64,000 nucleotides of DNA from contig CM024755.1 in NCBI GenBank assembly GCA_014218235.1, positions 41,684,109-41,748,108 on the forward strand, given 5' to 3'. The notes beneath the pieces were generated by a model that was not told the DNA's origin, ran no database searches, and was given only the letters and a program-made list of their open reading frames with translations. Source of the DNA: Colocasia esculenta (lineage: Eukaryota > Streptophyta > Magnoliopsida > Alismatales > Araceae). This document shows positions 56,498-64,000 of the stretch, piece after piece (the first letter of the stretch is position 1; each line of letters begins with the position of its first letter). The translations under genes and the position numbers were made by a program.

Positions 56498-59400
56498 TGT
56501 AACGTAGTGTGTTTTTCAAATCTTCACAGATTATTGATTAGTGGTAGTTCAGATCTGTGTTTACTGGTTTTAGTATGATGTTCATGACCAATATGGGGTC
56601 ATTGGGCCTAGGTTGTGGTTTCTGCTCGCTGTGTGGAGCTTAGTGGGCCGGCAGGTTAGGCCCGTGGTGCCGTTGGTTCACTGAATGTGAACGCGACGGA
56701 GGTGTAGGTCGCGTTCTGAACGCGACAGCAATAGGGGTCGCGTTCTGGTTGCCGCTGCTGGGGTCGACGTCTGCATGTGCGCCGCGTGTCGCGCATGGAG
56801 TGGAGTTTTCTGACGTCGGGAATGGGAAAGCGACACCTTAGTCCGTCGCGATCAGGTCACGACGGGAAGGTACATCGCGATCCCAACCGCTGTGAAGTTT
56901 TTAAGCAGGCTGGCCGAACAGAGCTTTCACAAGCTCTGCTCGATCAGGGAAGAAGCTGCTGTGGCTCTGTTGGGCAATTGGCATTTCGGCGGAGTTCTTG
57001 TCGCGCTCTCGACGCAAGGACGTCATGAGGAGTGGGGGAAACGCCGCGCCATACATGGATTGCATGTTCTTCGTGAAGGTAGGGAGTTCTACCTTGATTT
57101 GTTACGTGGATTGCATATTGGTTTGTTTATTGCTTTAAAAACAGTAGATACCATGTCTAGGAGGTGAAATGAGCATGCAAATCGGGTTGAAATCATGTTT
57201 AGGGTGGTTTGCATGGACAATCCGGAGACGGTCCCCGATTAGGGTTTTCGCCTGAGAAGGCGACGGACCCTGCTGTCGCGACCAGATCACGACAGGCCGA
57301 CCCGTCGTGACAGGGTTTCTTATCGCGACATATCGTGGCGTCACGATCAGAAGGCGGTCATGGTCTCTGTCGCGATCACAGCCGAGGGTTTTGCTTTGCA
57401 TGCTTTTCGTGTTATGGTTATCTGATTATCGATGTTTAACGTGCATGGTTTTGGTAAGAGGTGCATTAGCACCCGTAAAGCTTTATGAGCATGTTGCCCA
57501 CGTGGTTGGTGGGTGGATTACATATGGTTTACGTAGTTGGTGTGGTGTTTACGTGATATGAATATGTGCATGGCACATAGTATAGTGATGGCTAGGCAAT
57601 GATGATTCAAGTGTGAACCTAGCCTCAGTCTTGTAACGTCCTTTATGGACTAATAGAGATGGTTTAATTAATGTAATGCAAGTAAGGTTAAGAGTTAATG
57701 TATAGTTAGTGTATATGGTATGTATGTAGCAAGGAGGTCATGTGATGACCAATGATAGGCCAGTTTGTAAATGGTTATCGTGGTTTACATGTGTATGGTG
57801 TGAGGTAGTTTGTAGATCACAGGGTGACCGAGGTTAAGCTATTCTTGACATACATTTGTACTGTGGTTTGTAATAAAGAATATATAAGTATATATCGTGG
57901 TTTGTGCATTGCTGAGTGTGGTGGTCTGGCGCCTATTCCAGAATGCCTCTTCAGTTGGGTGCCCCAGGTTTTGTGTGAGCCAGGCACCTGTGTGTGCTCA
58001 GGACTTGTCCCGGTACAGTGGTACCGTTGAGGTTTTGTCGTCTTCCTGGACACCCTCACTCTCGGGGAGAGTTGTCGTCCGGTTGAGGGAAAGACGGCAG
58101 TGGGACAGTGACTTGTGAGAGTTTGTGTTCAGTCACTTGTAGCGCGCTCGTAGCTGGGGGTTACGGACACCAGTAGACGTACTGGGCCCTGGCTAGTCCT
58201 GTTACCAGTGCCTCACTTTAGAGAGCTCATGACAGAGTCTCTAAAGGTGCTAGGCATGGGTCTGCAGGGTGTGTGACCTATAGGTTGTGGTGGTTTGGTT
58301 GGTCTCCACAGTTCTTTGGCTTTACTTGTGTTGTGGAGCTGCAGTTGGACCTTACGTCCGTGACTGTGAGACTGAGAGGTAGTTCTTGTGTGGTGTTGTC
58401 CGGGTGGATATTGGCGTCATGAACCAGTAGTCTGTCCCGTGTGGTGGCGTCGTGCTTTCCGGCTCGTGCTTTGCTATTGGCTATAGCGTGTGTTAGTTGT
58501 AGTTTTACCCGTTGATGTGTGCCATGGTGTTGGCACAGTTTTCGTTGTGGTTAGTGAGCGGAGACTCACTGGTTGTGGTTTGGCTAGTTATGTATGATGT
58601 GCCCAGGTGTTGGCACAGTTGTGTTTGTGTTTCAATGGTGGTACCTCATGGTGGTAGGTACTTGTACCTTTTGTGGGTACTAGTTTCTCGTAGTACGCTA
58701 AGTACTAGCCTTTTCAGATGGTGTAGTGGAGGTCATGCGGTGAGACCTTCCACTTGTTGTGTTTTACCCTTCCTTGGACAAATTTCTGAATATGATTTAG
58801 TGTGCGATGGATTGGCATCATGGAAGCTAGTCCTGTTTCTTAAGTATGACATTCGATACATCGTGATTTAAGGGTATAAAGGATTAGCTCTTGGTTAGCA
58901 ATCTTGTTACCCATATGTTTAGAGGCTTGCCAGTAAAGCTAGTAGCTTAGGCAATGCTTTGCCTGTGTGGCTTACAGCTTAGGCGACCAGCTATTGAGGT
59001 AGTGTGCTTGAGAGGCTTGTGGCCTAGGCTTTACAGTTATTGAGTGGACTAATGGTGCTGTTATCTCTTCGTCTTTCCGAGATTTGCAGCAACTGAGTTA
59101 ATTATGTTTAGTATTGTTAATTATGCTTTGTTGTGAGCATGAAATGGTCTGGCTTCCGGTGTTTCCAGTGAGACCCGTTGGGGTGAGGTCTTTCCATATT
59201 GTGTGTGGTTTTGGGTGGTTCCCTACTGAGCCAGTGACTTGTTGAGGCTCACTCCCTTACAGTTCTTTTCAGGGTTTACCCTTGGTGTGGCTTGCGGAGG
59301 TGTCGTGTCATACTTATACCACCAGCAGTAGTGTTAGTAGAGCTGTGTGAGCTTGTGCTCCCTCGGGGTATGCCCCATGTAGTTATATTCTTTTTAATTT

Positions 59401-59610
59401 GGGCATGTAATAATGTAATGGGATAGTTGTAAATTGTTATATGCAGATATGAACACATGTTCTTTCTTGTGTCTCTTATTGTTTGTGGTTTGCCTTTTAT
59501 ATTCTTCCTGAACACGTTTACGAACTATCCCTTGTGAGACTTCGGTCCGTTCGCGGGAGACAGATCTGGATATGGACCCTTATTGGGTATAAATATCCAG
59601 GGCCGTTACA
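56498..59610 (+). repeat. 5' LTR, 3,113 bp
   Basis: It begins TGTAACGTAGTGTG and ends GGCCGTTACA, with inverted ends TGTAACG/CGTTACA. Inverted GCGAC/GTCGC modules occupy 56690-56885 and 57255-57380. Open frames inside are short and unrelated to known proteins. Confidence 0.9.
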
Positions 59611-59612
59611 GT

Positions 59613-59624
59613 TGGTATCAGAGC
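59613..59624 (+). promoter_or_regulatory. Primer binding site for initiator tRNA-Met
   Basis: TGGTATCAGAGC, two bases after the LTR end, is the standard complement of the plant initiator methionine tRNA 3' end. Confidence 0.92.
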
Positions 59625-62123
59625 AATGGTCCAGTTAGAATATGAAAAGACATTAAGATTACAATGTCTCAATACATGATTTAATGTCCACTGCTGGTAG
59701 TAAGTCTGTAGTTTCATATGCTTTTTAGTACGGTTTCCATATGAGCTTTGGTATATGAATTGTATGTATAGTTGGTTAGATCAGTAGTTGTGGGTAATAG
59801 CAGATATGATTGGTGGTGTAGTATGAGTGATTATTGGATTGTGGTTAAAGTATAATTGACTAAAGATTCTTTATTATAGAAATTGAAAGAATTAGTGCAT
59901 TCAGTTATGAAATTCACTAAAAAGTGTTTTAATGAGAATCAGAGTTGGTAGAGAAAGGTATAAAGTGGTGATGTGATGGAATAATAGAGGGAATTGTATC
60001 ATGATGAGAAATAGGGCTTTGTGATTAGAACTGTTAAAAGGGTGAATTGTGGTTGAAAATTATAGCAAAGATAGTCATTGTGTTTGAGATTTATGTTAAT
60101 AAAGTGTTAAGAAGTTGCTTGGATAATAGTATGATTAATGGCATGTTAGGTTTGAAATGATCAAGTGAGGTAGTTTAGCTTGAGATGAGAGGCTGGTAAG
60201 CAGAGGAGCAGTGATCAAGATGATTCTTAAGTGTGATTGTGATTAGAAATAATTGCAGTAACGAATTAAGGGTAGTGTTGATATAAATAATAAGCATAAT
60301 AGAAAGTTTGATATAGAAACTCATGTAAGTGAATGTAAAGGTGACCGGTTGGTTAAAGAGAGAGTAAAAGAGTAGTGGGAAGTCAGATTTTTCCGAGAAT
60401 TTTATAAGAAAAAGATGTTTGTTAATAAAAGGCAGTGGATAAAGATTTCGTAGAAAGATTTGTATAAGGTTGCTGCAGTGTTAAAGATAAGAGTAGTGGT
60501 GCCAGCATTTTGTGTATAGATTGTGGAAGCAGAGAAGGAAAATTGGTGTCAGAGGCAGATTGAAGTTAAAGCTAAATAATTAAAGTAAGTTGAAGCTATG
60601 TAAGTTAGAATGGACAAGGTTAAGTCCATTGAAAAGTAATGGGGAATAGCAAAGTGGATTATGAATGGATATTTGTGAATGAGCTGTAACAGTGAAAATG
60701 TTTATATTTAGTGGTAAATTAGTAATGTGGAATAAAGAAATTAAGTAGAATAAATCATTGTGTTTTAAAGAAATAATTTTAGTTTATAGTTATGGTGGAA
60801 AGTAAGAAGGATTGTAGCATAAATGGCACCTGGAAATTAGTCAGCTAGTAAACTAGTTAAGAGAAACATTTTACAGAATTGGTGTTATATATTGACAATA
60901 AAGATAAAGTTTAGTATTAATGATCAAGTGGGCAAAAAGAATGTGATAGATTATAGAATAGTAATAATTAAATGATTCAGGAAATGTGCAATAAGAATTT
61001 GCGTAATGATATGCAATAAGGTGATTTGGATGAATAAATGAATTTTGTTATAAGAATATTTCTAGAATTTGAAGTAAAGCTATAATAAATCAGTTAAGGA
61101 GTAGTGAGCAGATTAAGATATAGTGAAAGGGAGTAGAAAAAGGGAGGAGCAATATAATCGGTTTAATGGTAAAGAAATTTCGAGATTTGATGTCATATAA
61201 TTGAGCAAGGCTTGAATAAAGGTAAAGGTGAATTTTTGGTATGTGTAGCAATGAGAATGGAAGATGTGAAAAGATATGAAATGGGTTTGTTAAATCAGTT
61301 AGAGAATATTGTTTAAAGCAAAGAATATATATATAAAGGGAAAAGTATATCAATACTGATATATGCCAAGATTTAGAATTTAGTGTGAAGCAGAAGATAG
61401 AATATGAGTGGAGTCAATTAAGTGGTATTGATGTATGATATGAGAAATGTAAAGTTAGTTGGAAAGTATAATTTGAAGCGAGATAAGTTATTAATGAATT
61501 AAGGGAATCCAGAATTCATGAAATATTGGTGAATGGTTTAGTATGATTAGAGTAGCGCAGTGGAAGCGTGGAAGATTTAATATTCATAAGTTATATGAAG
61601 TTTAAGTAATTAAAGGAGAATTTAAAGTCTTGTGTGCAATTGAGCCAAATGATGGTTAGTGGTGATAAATAAATAGTGAAATAACATCAGGAAATTTGAA
61701 ATTTTAAATAATGTAAAGTGAAAGGATTTAAGCAAGAAAATGGCCCAGAAAGAAAGGTTGCAAACATAACCAGAAAAAATGTGGAGATAGATCGAGCCCA
61801 AGCAGATAAAGCACTATCGGCTAGGTAGAATTGCTCGGAAAATGTGGAAGTAAGTTCAGTCCAAGGAGATAAAGCGCTAATAGTAGGATAGAATCGCATA
61901 TGGTTGAAAGGTAAAGAATGGCAGAATAAATTCAGAGAATAAAGTAATTTCGGAATAAATTAAAGAGAAAGAGAAGGCAGAGCAAGTATGAGAATGAGTA
62001 AATGGTTTGAAAGAAGATGCAGAGGAGGCTCTCTATATGGCTTTGTTTCTTTTCAGGTGATAGTGTGGTTTATTGTCGCTCGTTTTGAATGCCGAGGATG
62101 ACATTCTTTTTAGGTGATAGTAA
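59625..62123 (+). other. Non-coding interior of the LARD-like element
   Basis: AG-rich DNA dense in stops in all frames; the longest open frame is under 90 codons and has no gag or pol similarity. At about 61775-61905 two imperfect tandem copies occur (AAATGTGGA ... GATAAAGC ... GGATAGAAT-like). No clear polypurine tract precedes the 3' LTR. Confidence 0.75.
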
Positions 62124-64000
62124 TGTAACGTAGCGTGTTTTTCGAATCTTCGCGGATTATTGATTAGTGGTAGTTCGGATCTGTGTTTACTGGTTTTGGT
62201 ATGGTGCTCATGACCAATATGGGGTCATTGGGCCTAGGTTGTGGTTTTCGTGCGCTGTGTGGAGCTTAGTGGGCCGACAGGTTAGGCCCATGGTGCCCGT
62301 TGGTTCACTGAATGTGAACACGACGGAGGTGTAGGTCGCGTTCTGAATGCGACAGTAGTAGGGGTCGTGTTCTGGTTGCCGCTGCTGGGGTCGACGTCTG
62401 CATGTGCGCCGCATGTCGCGCATGGAGTGGAGTTTGCTGACGTCGGGAATGGGAAGGCAACACCTTAGTCCGTCGCGATCAGGTCGCGATGGGAAGGTAC
62501 GTCGCGATCCTAACCGCTGTGCGATTTTTAAGTAGGCTGGCCGAACAGAGCTTTCACAAGCTCTGCTCGACCAGGGAAGAAGCTGCTGCGGCTCTGTTGG
62601 GCAATTTGGCATTTCGGCGGAGTTCTCATTGCGCTCTCGACGCGAGGACGTCGCGAGGAGTGGGGGAAACGCCGCGCCATGCATGGATTGCGCATTCTTC
62701 GTGAAGGTAGAGAGTTCTACATTGATTTGTTATGTGGATTGCATATTGGTTTGTTTATTGCTTTAAAAACAGTAGATACCATGTCTAGGAGGTGAAATGA
62801 GCATGAAAACCGGGTTGAAATCATGTTTAGGGTGGTTTGCATGGAAAATCCGGAGACAGTCCCCGGATTAGGGTTTTCGCCTGAGAGGCGACGGACCCTG
62901 CTGTCGCGACCATATCGCGACAGGCCGACCCGTTGCGACATGGTTTCTTATCGCAACATATCGTGGCGTCATGATCAGAAGGCAGTCATGGCCTCTATCG
63001 CGATCACAACCAAGGGTTTTGCTTTGCATGCTTTTCGTGTTATGGTTATCCGATTATCGATGTTTAACGTGCATGGTTTTGGTAAGAGGTGCATTAGCAC
63101 CCGTAAAGCTTTATGAGCATGTTGCCCACGTGGTTGGTGGGTGGATTACGTATGGTTATGTAGTTAGTGTGGTGTTTACGTGATATGAATATGTGTATGG
63201 CACATAGTATAGTGATGGCTAGGCAATGATGATTCAAGTGTGAACCTAGCCTCAGTCTTGTAACGTCCTTTATGGACTAATAGAGATGGTTTATTAATGT
63301 AATGCAAGTAAGGTTAAGAGTTAATGTATATGGTATGTATGTAGTAAGGAGGTCATGTGATGACCAATGATAGGCCAGTTTGTAAATGGTTATCGTGGTT
63401 TACATGTGTATTGGTGTGAGGTAGTTTGTAGATCACAGGGTGACCGAGGTTAAGCTATTCTTGACATACATTTGTACTGTGGTTTGTAATAAAGAATATA
63501 TAAGTATATATTGTGGTTTGTGCATTGCCGAGTGTGGTGGTCTGGCACCTATTCCAGAATGCCTCTTCAGTGGGTGCCCCAGGTTTTGTGTGAGCCAGGC
63601 ACCTGTGTGTGCTCGGGGCTTGTCCCGGTATAGTGGTACCATTGAGGTTTTGTCGTCTTCCTGGACACCCTCACTCTCGGGGAGAGTTGTCGTCCGGCTG
63701 AGGGAAAGACGGCAGCGGGACAGTGACTTGTGAGAGTTTATGTTCAGTCACTTATAGCGCGCTCGTAGCTAGGGGTTACAGATACCAGTAGATGTACTGG
63801 GCCCTGGCTTGTCCTGTTACCAGTGCCTCACTTTAGAGAGCTCAGGCCAGAGTCTCTAAAGGTGCCATGCATGGGCCTGTAGGGTGTGTGACCTATAGGT
63901 TGTGGTGGTTTTGTTGGTCTCCACCTCCACAGTTCTTTGACTTTACTTGTGTTGTGGAGCTGCAGTTGGACCTTACGTCTGTGACTGTGAGACTGAGAGG
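62124..64000 (+). repeat. 3' LTR, first 1,877 bp (continues beyond window)
   Basis: It begins TGTAACGTAGCGTG and follows the 5' LTR closely, with scattered transitions and few indels. It retains several CpG sites that are TG or CA in the 5' LTR. Confidence 0.9.

Larger units (their letters stand above)
56498..64000 (+). mobile_element. Large non-coding LTR element (LARD-like), right LTR incomplete
   Basis: Two highly similar LTRs (56498-59610 and 62124 to the window edge) flank 2.5 kb without any retroelement protein. A textbook primer site TGGTATCAGAGC lies at 59613-59624. The combination of 3.1-kb LTRs and a non-coding interior fits a large retrotransposon derivative mobilised in trans. 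The left flanking 5-mer is CACTG; the right flank is not in the window. Confidence 0.85.

Noticed and set aside
1..64000. tRNA, rRNA, riboswitch or other structured RNA genes
   Set aside because: None was recognised by eye. Covariance-model searches would be needed to exclude small ones.

Overview
This is nuclear DNA from a flowering plant. The evidence is spliced plant genes, plant Ty3/gypsy and LINE retroelements, and many hAT DNA transposons and MITEs with 8-bp target-site duplications (TSDs). One gene (MCTP) has very GC-rich third codon positions while another (FRIENDLY) does not. That bimodality is typical of monocots and some magnoliids, but I cannot name the species. No prokaryotic features, tRNA, rRNA or CRISPR array were seen.

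Layout. (1) 1-5.95 kb: a decayed hAT transposon on the minus strand, its transposase split by a 355-bp MITE. (2) 6.5-16.6 kb (+): the last ten exons of a FRIENDLY/CLU (clustered mitochondria) gene, whose introns carry several small hAT elements; its 5' part lies left of the window. (3) 19.36-29.86 kb: a complete but frameshifted Tat-lineage Ty3/gypsy element with two LTRs, a 5-bp TSD (ATACT) and an antisense third ORF. (4) 31.5-33.5 kb: a solo LTR with TSD ACAAA. (5) 35.0-38.2 kb (+): a four-C2-domain MCTP (QUIRKY-like) gene, single-exon and three bases short of an open frame. (6) 54.34-39.28 kb (-): ribosomal protein L6, four exons, with a 14.2-kb second intron. That intron holds a LINE (42987-51768) containing two hAT elements, one of which contains a third, plus a separate hAT element. 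(7) 54.5-64 kb: a hAT fragment interrupted by an antisense LTR, which is in turn cut by a large non-coding LTR element (LARD-like, 3.1-kb LTRs) that runs off the right edge.

Three host genes are present: FRIENDLY (mitochondrial clustering), MCTP (membrane tethering and trafficking, probably at plasmodesmata or ER) and RPL6 (60S ribosome). They have no evident shared pathway. MCTP and RPL6 are convergent, with about 1.1 kb between stop codons.

No wholly new system was found. The most useful observations are the TSD-resolved TE nesting inside an essential gene's intron, a conserved array of GCGAC/GTCGC inverted modules in the LTRs of one retroelement family, a long perfect-looking foldback in a FRIENDLY intron, and a recurring pattern of single-base deletions that probably reflects assembly quality.
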